Positions 17,534 to 25,680 of a DNA stretch of 64,000 nt are shown piece by piece (within the stretch, counting starts at the first letter, position 1; each line of letters begins with the position of its first letter). The notes below the pieces were generated by a model. It was not told where the DNA came from and did not search any database. It was given only the letters and a program-made list of their open reading frames with translations. Source of the stretch: Spirosoma rigui (lineage in GTDB: Bacteria > Bacteroidota > Bacteroidia > Cytophagales > Spirosomataceae); the NCBI RefSeq assembly GCF_002067135.1, contig NZ_CP020105.1:1116001-1180000 (forward strand), given 5' to 3'. A program made the position numbers and the translations under genes.

Positions 17534-17581
17534 AGAGGCAGCCTGATCAACGTTTTAATCGTTGACCGAGCTGCCTCTTTA
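17534..17581 (+). terminator. Terminator after the Gly/Tyr-rich lipoprotein gene
   Basis: AGAGGCAGC (17534-17542) pairs with GCTGCCTCT (17570-17578), with an inner stem TCAACG/CGTTGA, followed by TTTATCT. It lies 32 nt past the stop codon and shows that the next gene starts at 17619 rather than at the earlier in-frame codon at 17562. Confidence 0.8.
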
Positions 17582-17618
17582 TCTGTTGTGTAGATTGCAG
17601 CCAAAAACCACAACAGCG

Positions 17619-18341
17619 ATGACGAAACTGTATACTTTGTTCCTGCTGATAATCTGTTTGTTACCAAGTGCGTATGCCGGACCAGCCGATTCACTTATCT
17701 ACGACAATACGACGCCCGCCAACCGATCGGTGCTGCTGGCCAAATTACAGGCGCTTCCCTGCGGAATCAAAGCTGCCGACACAAAAGCTGTCATTCTCGA
17801 CAAACTGAACTTGTTTTTAGCCAACTACCAACCAAATCCCCATTTTGCCGAAGACCGCTATGCAAAAGCTGCGGTGGAACAGGCGCTAAAAGGGGTTCTG
17901 ACGGGTGGCTACGGCATTGGAGCGGTATTGGTGAACAGCGCGGGGGAAATTCTCCACGGTGCTTACAACCAGCAGCTTCAGACGGGCCGCTCCGATTTGC
18001 ACGGCGAAATGGCATTATTAACTGAGTTTGAGAGCTTGCCGCAATTTAAACGATACCGGTCTACGGGAAATTTTACCGGTGGTGGCACCACCATCTATAC
18101 TGAGCAGCTGCGGTTGTATACGTCAGCCGAACCCTGCCCCATGTGCTTTATTCGGGTTGCTATTGCAGGTGTCGATACCCGCTACGTAACCACCGGACCC
18201 GACGACGGCATGAACGAACGAGCTTCGTGTTTACCGCCTTTTTGGTATCAGTTGAGTCAGAAACATACCGTCGAGGCAGCGCGAACGGCCCCAGTGTTAC
18301 GGCAGGTTGCTCACTGCCTTTTTTACTCGTTTTTGCTATGA
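17619..18341 (+). CDS. Exported nucleoside/cytidine deaminase-fold protein
   Basis: A 240-residue protein with a signal peptide (MTKLYTLFLLIICLLPSAYA). The C-terminal two thirds is a zinc deaminase domain: GYGIGAVLVNSAGEILHGAYNQ, the HGEMALL motif (His about 128, catalytic Glu two residues on; usually HAE) and AEPCPMCFIRVAIAG (PCxxC near 171-174). Guanine deaminases and TadA share the EPCPMC form. These enzymes are normally cytosolic, so an exported one is unusual. Its substrate could be free nucleobases or nucleosides in the periplasm (inference). Its last 19 nt overlap the end of the convergent gene. Confidence 0.82.
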   Translation: MTKLYTLFLLIICLLPSAYAGPADSLIYDNTTPANRSVLLAKLQALPCGIKAADTKAVILDKLNLFLANYQPNPHFAEDRYAKAAVEQALKGVLTGGYGIGAVLVNSAGEILHGAYNQQLQTGRSDLHGEMALLTEFESLPQFKRYRSTGNFTGGGTTIYTEQLRLYTSAEPCPMCFIRVAIAGVDTRYVTTGPDDGMNERASCLPPFWYQLSQKHTVEAARTAPVLRQVAHCLFYSFLL

Positions 18342-18739
18342 GCGACGTAGTCACCGGACCTGATCACCTTTTTTCCATCGGTTGAGAGGTTGAAAAGATA
18401 CACCCAGCAATTGATCCAAGTGTTGTTTATCCGTACCGGAATCACCCTCCGAACGTATTCATGCGGCTGGTCGTAATCGTCACCAATGCCTTCGTACGCG
18501 TCCAGTTGATCGAGAATAGCCGATTTTTTGGCACCGATATTGTACACAGTTCCCCATACTGTTGTTGGAGAATTAAGCTGGTAGGTAGCACCGGGGTAGC
18601 TACCCAGATCGAGCAATTGGCCGGGAAAGGCAGTCTCACCTACCAACAGACTATGCTGGCTCAGGAACTGTGCGTACGTGTTCATAAACGCTGGCCGAAG
18701 GGTACCGTAGACAAACAGGTAATCAGGGTTTTGGGTCAT
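18323..18739 (-). CDS. Gamma-glutamylcyclotransferase (AIG2-like) family protein
   Basis: A 138-residue single-domain protein. The family opening is YLFVYGTLRPAFMN (about 7-20), which forms the glycine-rich substrate loop. The catalytic Glu is in LDQLDAYEGIGDDY (about 78-91), and the strand ending VYLFN follows. Enzymes of this fold release 5-oxoproline from gamma-glutamyl amides, but bacterial members vary in substrate. It converges with the exported deaminase gene and overlaps its 3' end by 19 nt. It is transcribed alone. Confidence 0.88.
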   Translation of the reverse strand: MTQNPDYLFVYGTLRPAFMNTYAQFLSQHSLLVGETAFPGQLLDLGSYPGATYQLNSPTTVWGTVYNIGAKKSAILDQLDAYEGIGDDYDQPHEYVRRVIPVRINNTWINCWVYLFNLSTDGKKVIRSGDYVAHSKNE

Positions 18740-18816
18740 GCAACGGGCAAAAAAACCTTTTGGTTGAAGTGACTAAGAAAGTTAATTTAGCGTTACTGGT
18801 AAAACAGGTTGATGTT

Positions 18817-19023
18817 ATGAAAAAGAAAACGGGATTTTTATTAATGGCAGCCACCTTATTTCTGGTGGAAATGCCACTGGAAACAAAGGCTATGTCGGCC
18901 AAATCGACTACGGAAACGACAGCAATCGGGCGCAAGCGGAAAGGCTATAAACCGAAGCGTGGCGGGCTGTTTAATACCGGTCTTTTCCGCAAAAAGAACC
19001 CCTGTGGATGCCCTAACCATTAA
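18817..19023 (+). CDS. Small exported basic protein of unknown function
   Basis: A 68-residue protein with an N-terminal signal-like segment (MKKKTGFLLMAATLFLVEM). The rest is basic and ends in the ordered stretch RGGLFNTGLFRKKNPCGCPNH with a CxC pair. The conserved-looking tail suggests a small exported family rather than a chance frame; I do not recognise its function. I chose the ATG at 18817, since the 19 residues before it look unrelated. It is followed by a clear terminator, which supports a real transcription unit. Confidence 0.6.
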   Translation: MKKKTGFLLMAATLFLVEMPLETKAMSAKSTTETTAIGRKRKGYKPKRGGLFNTGLFRKKNPCGCPNH

Positions 19024-19057
19024 GCTATTGTTAAGAAATTGTATTTATATCAGAATC

Positions 19058-19080
19058 AGGCCCTTATGTGGGCCTTTTTT
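19058..19080 (+). terminator. Terminator after the small exported protein gene
   Basis: AGGCCC/GGGCCT stem, 6-nt loop, then a run of six T, 35 nt past the stop codon. Confidence 0.85.
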
Positions 19081-19124
19081 GTTATTATTACTTGTAAAAT
19101 TCTGTGTTTCAACGTAAAATTTCG

Positions 19125-19132
19125 TACCTTTG
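19125..19132 (+). promoter_or_regulatory. typA promoter -7 box
   Basis: TACCTTTG matches the Bacteroidota TAnnTTTG box, 89 nt upstream of typA. The inferred 5' leader contains a hairpin, GTAACAG (19150-19156) with CTGTTAC (19164-19170). Confidence 0.6.
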
Positions 19133-19220
19133 CGGGCTGAAACACGGCTGTAACAGACTCTGGCTGTTACCATCTGAAACAATCATCTAGCAACCAGAGG
19201 TTATCACCGATTCAATTCGT

Positions 19221-21035
19221 ATGCAATCCATCAGAAATATAGCCATTATTGCCCACGTTGACCACGGCAAAACGACCCTGGTTGACAAGATTATTCACGC
19301 GTCCAAACTCTTCCGGGACAATCAGGAATTCGGCGACCTGATTTTGGACAACAACGACCTGGAACGGGAACGGGGAATCACCATCGTATCCAAAAACGTT
19401 TCGGTTCGTTACAAAGACGTTAAAATCAACATCATCGATACTCCGGGCCACAGTGACTTCGGCGGTGAAGTTGAACGTGTACTGAAAATGGCCGATGGCG
19501 TTTGCCTGCTGGTCGATGCTTTTGAAGGTGCTATGCCCCAAACGCGCTTCGTGTTGGGTAAAGCGCTGCAGCTTGGCCTCAAGCCAATCGTGATCGTGAA
19601 CAAGGTCGATAAAGAAAACTGCCGTCCCGACGAGGTGCATGAGCAGGTGTTTGACCTGATGTTCAACCTGGGCGCTACCGAAGATCAGCTGGACTTCCCA
19701 ACCGTTTACGGTTCGTCGAAGCAAGGCTGGATGGGACCGGATTGGAAAACCCCAACTGACAACATCACCTACCTCCTCGATACGATCGTTGAGACAATTC
19801 CGCCGGCACCCATGAACGAAGGTCTGCCCCAGATGCAGATTACCTCGCTCGATTATTCGGCCTTCGTGGGTCGGATTGCCATTGGCCGGGTACACCGGGG
19901 AACGCTGAAAGAAGGGGCTAACATGGCCCTGGTGAAGTCAGACGGTTCGATCAAGAAAGTAAAGATCAAAGAACTGCAAACGTTTGAAGGTCTTGGCAAA
20001 CTGAAAGCCAGTGAAGTTCCCTGCGGAGATATCTGCGCGGTAACGGGTCTGGAAGAGTTTGAAATTGGTGATACGCTCACGGACGTTGAATTTCCGGAGG
20101 CACTCGAGCGGATATCGGTCGATGAGCCAACGATGAATATGCTCTTCACGATCAACAACTCGCCCTTCTTTGGTAAAGAGGGTAAGTTCGTTACGTCGCG
20201 TCACCTGCGTGATCGTTTGTACAAAGAGATCGAGAAAAACCTCGCTCTGCGCGTCGAAAACACAGACAGCGAAGATCGCTTCCTGGTATACGGTCGGGGT
20301 ATCCTTCATTTGTCGGTCCTGATCGAAACCATGCGTCGCGAAGGCTACGAGCTACAAGTAGGGCAGCCTCAGGTGCTGTATAAGGAAGATGAAAATGGCC
20401 ATAAACTGGAGCCGATCGAAACCCTCGTGGTCGATGTACCGGAAGAAACGGCTGGTAAAGTAATTGAACTGGCCACACAGCGGAAAGGTGAACTGCTCAT
20501 TATGGAGCCGAAGGGTGACCTTCAACACCTTGAGTTCGAAATTCCGTCGCGTGGTCTAATTGGTTTGCGGTCGAACGTTCTGACGTCAACCTTTGGTGAG
20601 GCTGTTATGTCGCACCGGTTCAAAGAGTACCAGCCTTACAAAGGACCCATCCCCGAGCGGATCAACGGTTCGCTGATTTCGATGACCAGCGGTACGGCTA
20701 CGGCCTACTCGATCGACAAGCTACAGGATCGTGGTTCGTTCTTCGTTGAGCCAGGTGATGAAATATACGCGGGCATGGTCATTGGTGAGCACAACCGTCA
20801 GAATGATATTGTTGTGAACGTGCAGACGGCCAAACAATTGACGAACATGCGGGCATCGGGTTCGGATACGAACGTTAAGATCGCTCCGAAAATTGCGTTC
20901 TCGCTCGAAGAGTCGATGGAGTACATCCAGAAAGATGAATACCTGGAGGTAACACCGAAATCGATGCGTATCCGGAAGATCTACCTGGATGAAAACGAGC
21001 GTAAGCGGAACCAGAGTAAGTTCGCAATGGCTTAA
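19221..21035 (+). CDS. typA: Translational GTPase TypA/BipA
   Basis: A 604-residue ribosome-associated GTPase of the EF-G class, acting in 50S assembly and stress or cold adaptation. G1 is AHVDHGKTT (11-19), followed by G3 DTPGHSDFGGEVERV, G4 NKVD and the switch I region RERGIT. Then come the beta-barrel domain II, two alpha/beta domains and the TypA-specific C-terminal domain with RGLIGLRSNVLTSTFGEAVM. The length is standard for the family. It has its own promoter and is followed by a terminator, so it is probably monocistronic. Confidence 0.97.
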   Translation: MQSIRNIAIIAHVDHGKTTLVDKIIHASKLFRDNQEFGDLILDNNDLERERGITIVSKNVSVRYKDVKINIIDTPGHSDFGGEVERVLKMADGVCLLVDAFEGAMPQTRFVLGKALQLGLKPIVIVNKVDKENCRPDEVHEQVFDLMFNLGATEDQLDFPTVYGSSKQGWMGPDWKTPTDNITYLLDTIVETIPPAPMNEGLPQMQITSLDYSAFVGRIAIGRVHRGTLKEGANMALVKSDGSIKKVKIKELQTFEGLGKLKASEVPCGDICAVTGLEEFEIGDTLTDVEFPEALERISVDEPTMNMLFTINNSPFFGKEGKFVTSRHLRDRLYKEIEKNLALRVENTDSEDRFLVYGRGILHLSVLIETMRREGYELQVGQPQVLYKEDENGHKLEPIETLVVDVPEETAGKVIELATQRKGELLIMEPKGDLQHLEFEIPSRGLIGLRSNVLTSTFGEAVMSHRFKEYQPYKGPIPERINGSLISMTSGTATAYSIDKLQDRGSFFVEPGDEIYAGMVIGEHNRQNDIVVNVQTAKQLTNMRASGSDTNVKIAPKIAFSLEESMEYIQKDEYLEVTPKSMRIRKIYLDENERKRNQSKFAMA

Positions 21036-21056
21036 GTCAATCAGCCAGTAAGTTCA

Positions 21057-21092
21057 CAAAAAATGCCCTCCTGCTAGCAGGAGGGCATTTTT
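21057..21092. terminator. Bidirectional terminator between typA and the reverse-strand genes
   Basis: AAAAAATGCCCTCCTGCT pairs perfectly with AGCAGGAGGGCATTTTTT: a G/C stem with an A run before and a T run after, so it works on both strands. It sits between the convergent typA and the small protein gene at 21096. Confidence 0.92.
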
Positions 21093-21095
21093 TGT

Positions 21096-21290
21096 TCAGG
21101 ATGGTTTTACGAGCCGGAAGGCGAGGGAGCTTTTCACACTGGCGGGCAATGGAGTGGGCGGGGCGGCTACGTACGTGTATGTTGTCGTGATGGTGGATTG
21201 GGCTGTCAGATACTCCGTCTGTCGACGCGTGATTTGGTATGCCGCTACAAAGAGAGTCATACCAATGACAGTCATAATTGTCTTTTTCAT
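21096..21290 (-). CDS. Small membrane or exported protein, unknown
   Basis: A 64-residue frame that starts MKKTIMTVIGMTLFVAAYQI, a plausible signal or single TM segment, and continues with a Thr/Ala/Pro-rich tail. It follows two exported-protein genes on the same strand (18 nt after the second) and ends at a bidirectional terminator, which supports its being the last gene of that operon. No family is recognisable. It may be real but could be a chance frame. Confidence 0.5.
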   Translation of the reverse strand: MKKTIMTVIGMTLFVAAYQITRRQTEYLTAQSTITTTYTYVAAPPTPLPASVKSSLAFRLVKPS

Positions 21291-21308
21291 ATCGTTGTTT
21301 TGTACGCC

Positions 21309-21929
21309 TTAAAAACTGAATCCCATTCGAAAATACAGGCGGTTATACCGCCGATACTCAATTTGTGACAGCGTCTGTACGCCATCTACAGAGGCTGTTT
21401 GCCGGGCCTGCTGGTGTTTGTACCCGGCGCTGATCAAAAATCCTGTCCTGTTGTCCCTGCTAATACGAACGCCCAAACCAGGGCTCCATAGCCACCCGCC
21501 CGTCAATTCCTTATCGTGCGGGTTTGGTCCTCGAAACGCATACCCACTTTCCAGGCTGTAAAAGGGTGATATTCGGTGAGGACTGCCCAGCAAATCGCCC
21601 TGAATGATCCCCGCAACGGGAAAAAAAGCTGAGTTATTGTAGTAATCGACGCCCGTTGATACACCAACGGCGGCCCTCGTGTTAATTATGTAACTATGTG
21701 TTGCATGAATTGTTAGACCGATCCGGTTACCCGTAGGCCGTTGAACGGGCGAATATACCGTATAATAGTAATATCCGTAGTTCGGGTACCCAGGATCGGG
21801 CCGTACACGACCCGCCTGAATACCCATCTGAACCGTTGTACGCCACTTTGGTGCACCAGCTGGCTCATTCTGTGATAAAGCGTTCTGCACAGCTATTAAT
21901 ACGAGTAAACTTGTAAGTTGGATTTTCAT
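21309..21929 (-). CDS. Outer-membrane beta-barrel-like protein
   Basis: A 206-residue protein with a signal peptide (MKIQLTSLLVLIAVQNALSQ). The mature part has alternating polar/hydrophobic strands, many Tyr and Gly, and ends in an aromatic residue (RLYFRMGFSF), typical for a small outer-membrane barrel. Family identity is not clear. It begins 6 nt after the stop of the LVIVD lipoprotein gene, so the two are almost certainly co-transcribed and may act together at the cell surface (inference). Confidence 0.7.
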   Translation of the reverse strand: MKIQLTSLLVLIAVQNALSQNEPAGAPKWRTTVQMGIQAGRVRPDPGYPNYGYYYYTVYSPVQRPTGNRIGLTIHATHSYIINTRAAVGVSTGVDYYNNSAFFPVAGIIQGDLLGSPHRISPFYSLESGYAFRGPNPHDKELTGGWLWSPGLGVRISRDNRTGFLISAGYKHQQARQTASVDGVQTLSQIEYRRYNRLYFRMGFSF

Positions 21930-21935
21930 GAGAAT

Positions 21936-23246
21936 TCAGCTGGCTGGTGTGGCGGCAATCTTACTCAACAACTGTAGGTTCGCCGGGTTCGAATAATCGT
22001 ACTGATACAGACCGTCCTTACCAATGACCAGCAGCGTTTTAGACAGCGGAATCACGTCGAACGTGTTGACGTTGGTAAATGTCTGCCGAACCCTGATATC
22101 CATGGCGTTCGATGCATCATATACGCTTAGCCCGTTGGTGCCCTGGCCAATGAACAGACTGGGATAATCGATGCCAAGTCCATAGGGGGTTTCGACGGGA
22201 TACGTCTTGACCCGCCTTGGCGATGTCAGGTCAGTTATGTCAATCACATCCAGCACATCCTGGCTGTTCGTGCCACACGTGCTGGTTCCCCGCAGGGTTA
22301 CGTAGGCGTAGTTCTCGTGAACAACAACGGGGTCGCAGGAGCGAACGTGGCTTAGGGCCGACAACTGTTTAGGCTCCCGGGGGTTGCTGACGTCGATGAT
22401 GTACAGTCCCGACGTCGTACCAATGAACAGACTGCTCCGGTAGGGGAATATAGTTTCGACGCCCCAATTCAGATTGATGGTCTTTCCTTTCACCGGTTTG
22501 GCCGGATCACCAATGGTGAACGGCTGCAGGACGGAGCCATTGACCACATAAAGCTGATCATCGACAATAGCAAAACGAGCCATTGATCCACCCACGCCTA
22601 CCGTCGGTACTGCCACTGGGTTACTGCCCGACTTGCTGGAGTTGAACGCCGTAGCAAAGTCATACATCGTGTAATAGCGACCGAACCAACTCATCGGGAT
22701 CAGGTAGGGTAATACGTTGAACGTGCCTTCGCAGTCGGTGCTGACGGTTTCGGTGGCAATTTCCTCTTTCGTATCGCTTACCTTTTCGCTAGCCTTATCG
22801 TAATACCAGCTGGTTCGGCCAACCTGCCCGTTTACGAAGCCTGTTTCGGTGCGGCCCACCTCACGAATGCTGGCTGGATTACTGATGTCTAGCGCAACCA
22901 GGTCCATGTAGCTGTCGGCATACAGGATGTTGTCACGAACGGCCAGATCGACATTACCGGGAATGCTCAGAAACGAAACAGGCCTGGGCGCAGCAGGATT
23001 GCTGTTGTCGATGATGTGAATGCCTTTTTTTACCTCAACGATGAACAGGTATTGATCCTTCACATACAGTTTGCCCGGTTCTTCGAGCGGGCGGGCTGGT
23101 CCGGACGTAACTGCCTGCCGTAGTTCGGCCACCGAAAACTGAACGGGGGTATATTTTCGGTACGTTCTCACCTGCTGACACTTGTCTGTACAGGCCGTGA
23201 GGTAAAGCAGTGGCAATAAGAAAATAAGTAGAACAGATTGTCTCAT
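21936..23246 (-). CDS. LVIVD-repeat beta-propeller lipoprotein
   Basis: A 436-residue lipoprotein (leader MRQSVLLIFLLPLLYLTAC). The mature part has recurrent units of the LVIVD type: YLFIVEVKKGIHIIDNSNPAAPRP, ILYADSYMDLVALDISNPA, SLFIGTTSGLYIIDVSNPREP, SLFIGQGTNGLSVYDASNAM and a last YQYDYSNPA. Each gives one four-stranded blade, so a propeller is expected. A Cys-containing insert after the second repeat (about 160-220) breaks the regular spacing. LVIVD proteins are surface-associated in many Bacteroidota; their ligands are unknown. First gene of a three-gene operon. Confidence 0.88.
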   Translation of the reverse strand: MRQSVLLIFLLPLLYLTACTDKCQQVRTYRKYTPVQFSVAELRQAVTSGPARPLEEPGKLYVKDQYLFIVEVKKGIHIIDNSNPAAPRPVSFLSIPGNVDLAVRDNILYADSYMDLVALDISNPASIREVGRTETGFVNGQVGRTSWYYDKASEKVSDTKEEIATETVSTDCEGTFNVLPYLIPMSWFGRYYTMYDFATAFNSSKSGSNPVAVPTVGVGGSMARFAIVDDQLYVVNGSVLQPFTIGDPAKPVKGKTINLNWGVETIFPYRSSLFIGTTSGLYIIDVSNPREPKQLSALSHVRSCDPVVVHENYAYVTLRGTSTCGTNSQDVLDVIDITDLTSPRRVKTYPVETPYGLGIDYPSLFIGQGTNGLSVYDASNAMDIRVRQTFTNVNTFDVIPLSKTLLVIGKDGLYQYDYSNPANLQLLSKIAATPAS

Positions 23247-23318
23247 ACGCAGGAATGGATAGTCCCTGCTGCATTGATTCTTCTGAATACGAAACGGTTG
23301 TAAATCGATAAAAATAAA

Positions 23319-23351
23319 ATTGCCCGGCTGTCTTGACTACGGCCGGGCAAT
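23319..23351 (-). terminator. Terminator after the serpin/lipoprotein pair
   Basis: ATTGCCCGGC pairs with GCCGGGCAAT, and on the reverse strand the stem is followed by TTTATTTTTATC. It ends the transcript of the lipoprotein at 23470 and the serpin upstream of it. Confidence 0.85.
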
Positions 23352-23469
23352 GTTGGTCTTACACAAAAGTCAGAAATTACGGTTCCCAGCGCGCCCTGTC
23401 AGCACTACCTGCATGACTTTGCTGGTTGGTAAACATCAGGCGGAAGATGGCCTGTGTTGTATCGGATTA

Positions 23470-23910
23470 TCACTTCACGCGGATATACTCCAGCAAACCA
23501 CCCTTTTCACCGCCGTGGTACAACCGCAACCGGTTGTCGGTTGGTAGTTCAAAGCGAACAACATCACTCAAGCTGGTGAAGTAAGTCTGTTCGAATTGAA
23601 GAGCCTGGGGTGAACCCGCCAGTTTAGTACTGCCTACACTTGTAAAGACCATGAGTCCATCCACGGCAGCCGATAAAAAGGCATCGTAGGTGTTAACGGC
23701 GGCCTTTCCGCTGGCACTGAAGTGAATAATGTCTTTGGGCGGATTAGCAGTGTCCAGCGCAAAAATCAGCGTAGTCGCATACGAAGAGTCCGGAGCTGCT
23801 AGTCGCCAGGTTCCAACCAGCCTGGCGACGCCCGGAGCCACTTCCCGTTTGTCCTCCCCACACTGGGTAAGAAGCAGGATAACAAAAGCGGCTACTATAA
23901 TATTCCTCAT
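23470..23910 (-). CDS. Small lipoprotein, lipocalin-like fold suspected
   Basis: A 146-residue protein with leader MRNIIVAAFVILLLTQC (lipobox-like LTQC; Gln before Cys is less common). The mature part begins LVGTWRLAAPDS and ends DNRLRLYHGG...LLEYIRVK. The opening GTWxL and the closing strand pattern are those of small lipocalin-like or META-like lipoproteins of Bacteroidota. No ligand residues can be assigned. Its ATG overlaps the serpin stop codon in ATGA, so translation is probably coupled to the serpin. Confidence 0.7.
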   Translation of the reverse strand: MRNIIVAAFVILLLTQCGEDKREVAPGVARLVGTWRLAAPDSSYATTLIFALDTANPPKDIIHFSASGKAAVNTYDAFLSAAVDGLMVFTSVGSTKLAGSPQALQFEQTYFTSLSDVVRFELPTDNRLRLYHGGEKGGLLEYIRVK

Positions 23911-25154
23911 GAATTAGATAGGGTTGGATTGGCAATTTTGCCCACAAACAATACTGTTCCCGATGTTTTCTCATGAATGACAAACACGAAAGGCCGATCG
24001 CAAAGGGTGGGTAACTGAGCCGATGTGGTTGAAACACCACCCGTAGTAACGGCGGCAGCTTCGGTACCTTTCTCGTCAACAGCCACGAACGTATTCTGTT
24101 TAATGAAACTCAGCGTCAGGTTGCCTTCGGGATTGATTTTTGTGAAGTCAGCCTGGTCCGTGAAGGCCGTTGGCATACCCATCGCGCCCAAAATGCTATT
24201 TAGCTTTATGGCATAATTCAGCGTGAACCTGGGCAGGCCTATGTCCATTTTGCCGGGCTTCATTGTCTGCTGTAACTGCGTCCAGTCGTCGCCGGTAACG
24301 TTTTTCAGTACCGCGTCGGCTGTAGTGCCCTGTGCGGGCAGCAAAACGGTCATGGCATACCTAGTGTCGTCAGACCCGTACGGTAGCTCAAAGGCCGTGT
24401 AGGTAGCCCCTTGCGCCTGGCGTACAGTCGTACTGAGCCGCATCATCTTCACTGTTGCTTCGGCACCCGACGCGAGCGTAAAGGGTGAATCGATGGTGTT
24501 CTCCGGTTTGAACTGCGTCTTCCAGTCGCCTTTGAAGTAAAGCGCATTCAGTAGAAACATGACGTTCTCCGGCTGGATGGCGTCAATCACTTTCGGAATT
24601 TTCCCGTTCGTCTGTCGACTGGCCCAAGCATTTATGGTGCCTACCGTAGCCGGATTGTTGAAGTCCTGTGCCGATAGTTCAGCCTGAAAAGTTTGTTTTA
24701 ATACGTCCTGAAACGACGCAGCCACAGTGAATGTATTCCGGTACCAGACCGCGTTAGCCAGCCGGAGCGTTACCTTCGGGTCCAAGACGGGCAGGTTTAC
24801 CATCAGGTTCTGGTAGGTATCATTGGCGCTGGCCAGCGTCTGGGCGTCGAGATGAAGGGTTTTCTGAATTTCCTGCGCCGTTTGGGTATTGGCACCGTTC
24901 AGAAGCATACCGAGCGCCATGTGCAGGCTCAGGGGAGACACAAACACGTTTTTAGCTGTCCCTTCTTCCTGAACGACTCGCTTAGCCAGATCGAACGCAA
25001 ACCGATTCGTCTGACTGGCAAACGGAGCAGACACGCGCAGTTCTCCCGTTGGCGTACTGGAAGCGGGGTTTACATGGGTATTTTTGCAGCTAACGGCCAA
25101 CGCCAGAAAACTTGAAATAGCTAGGGTAAGCCATGAAAATAGGTTCGTTTTCAT
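23907..25154 (-). CDS. Serpin-family protease inhibitor (lipoprotein)
   Basis: A 415-residue serpin with a lipoprotein-type leader (MKTNLFSWLTLAISSFLALAVSC). Core motifs include NVFVSPLSLHMALGMLLNGA, FLLNALYFKGDWKTQF and the C-terminal DRPFVFVIHEKTSGTVLFVGKI. The reactive-centre hinge is canonical for inhibitors: VDEKGTEAAAVTTG (Gly363 onward, small residues at P15-P9). By standard hinge counting P1 falls near the SSer/Thr-rich TTSA stretch, which would suit an elastase-like or other non-tryptic protease (inference). Serpins are scattered among bacteria. It starts a two-gene operon with a small lipoprotein. Confidence 0.93.
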   Translation of the reverse strand: MKTNLFSWLTLAISSFLALAVSCKNTHVNPASSTPTGELRVSAPFASQTNRFAFDLAKRVVQEEGTAKNVFVSPLSLHMALGMLLNGANTQTAQEIQKTLHLDAQTLASANDTYQNLMVNLPVLDPKVTLRLANAVWYRNTFTVAASFQDVLKQTFQAELSAQDFNNPATVGTINAWASRQTNGKIPKVIDAIQPENVMFLLNALYFKGDWKTQFKPENTIDSPFTLASGAEATVKMMRLSTTVRQAQGATYTAFELPYGSDDTRYAMTVLLPAQGTTADAVLKNVTGDDWTQLQQTMKPGKMDIGLPRFTLNYAIKLNSILGAMGMPTAFTDQADFTKINPEGNLTLSFIKQNTFVAVDEKGTEAAAVTTGGVSTTSAQLPTLCDRPFVFVIHEKTSGTVLFVGKIANPTLSNS

Positions 25155-25199
25155 AAGTCAGGTTCATCTGGTTATAAAAAACATAACAACGGGAGTGTA

Positions 25200-25676
25200 C
25201 TATTGACACTCTTTGAAGGCTTCCCGCCGGCTGCGAAGCGCATCGACCAAAGGCTCAAAACCCGGAATGGTCTGGTTGTATTCAAACGTAACCCGGTGCT
25301 TTCGTCCGCCTGTTTCCAGTTCGATATACTCAGCCCCACCGTCGGCGCAGTCGGGGCAGCCAATCCGTTCGGGCTGTTGGCTAAATGCGTCGAAACTAGC
25401 CAGTGCTTTCAGGGCATTCCACTCGTCGGGGGTAATCGTTGCCTGACAGGACTTGGTAGGTACCTGTTGCGTACGGTTACCGTTCTGGGTGAGTGTGACA
25501 CTTGTGCCGTTCAGCACGTAGTCATTGAAGCAGTAACCAACGCACATGCCAAACGAAGTACCGGTACGGATGGTAAGCGGATCGGGTGACCCCGTCTCAG
25601 CTGCCGATCGAACCGTAGTTTCTGCACAACGTCCAAGCATTGCCATGGCCAGTAGGGTGAAAAGGAGCTGTTTCAT
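25200..25676 (-). CDS. Small exported Cys-containing protein
   Basis: A 158-residue protein with a signal peptide (MKQLLFTLLAMAMLGRC). The lipobox-like LGRC has Arg just before Cys, which is unusual, so lipidation is uncertain. The mature part has FGMCVGYCFNDYVL, KSCQATITPDEWNAL and IGCPDCADGGAEYIELETG, giving several Cys that may form disulfides. I do not recognise a family. It is 4 nt downstream of the barrel/anti-sigma-like gene and is probably the third gene of the sigma-factor operon. Confidence 0.7.
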   Translation of the reverse strand: MKQLLFTLLAMAMLGRCAETTVRSAAETGSPDPLTIRTGTSFGMCVGYCFNDYVLNGTSVTLTQNGNRTQQVPTKSCQATITPDEWNALKALASFDAFSQQPERIGCPDCADGGAEYIELETGGRKHRVTFEYNQTIPGFEPLVDALRSRREAFKECQ

Positions 25677-25680
25677 CGGC

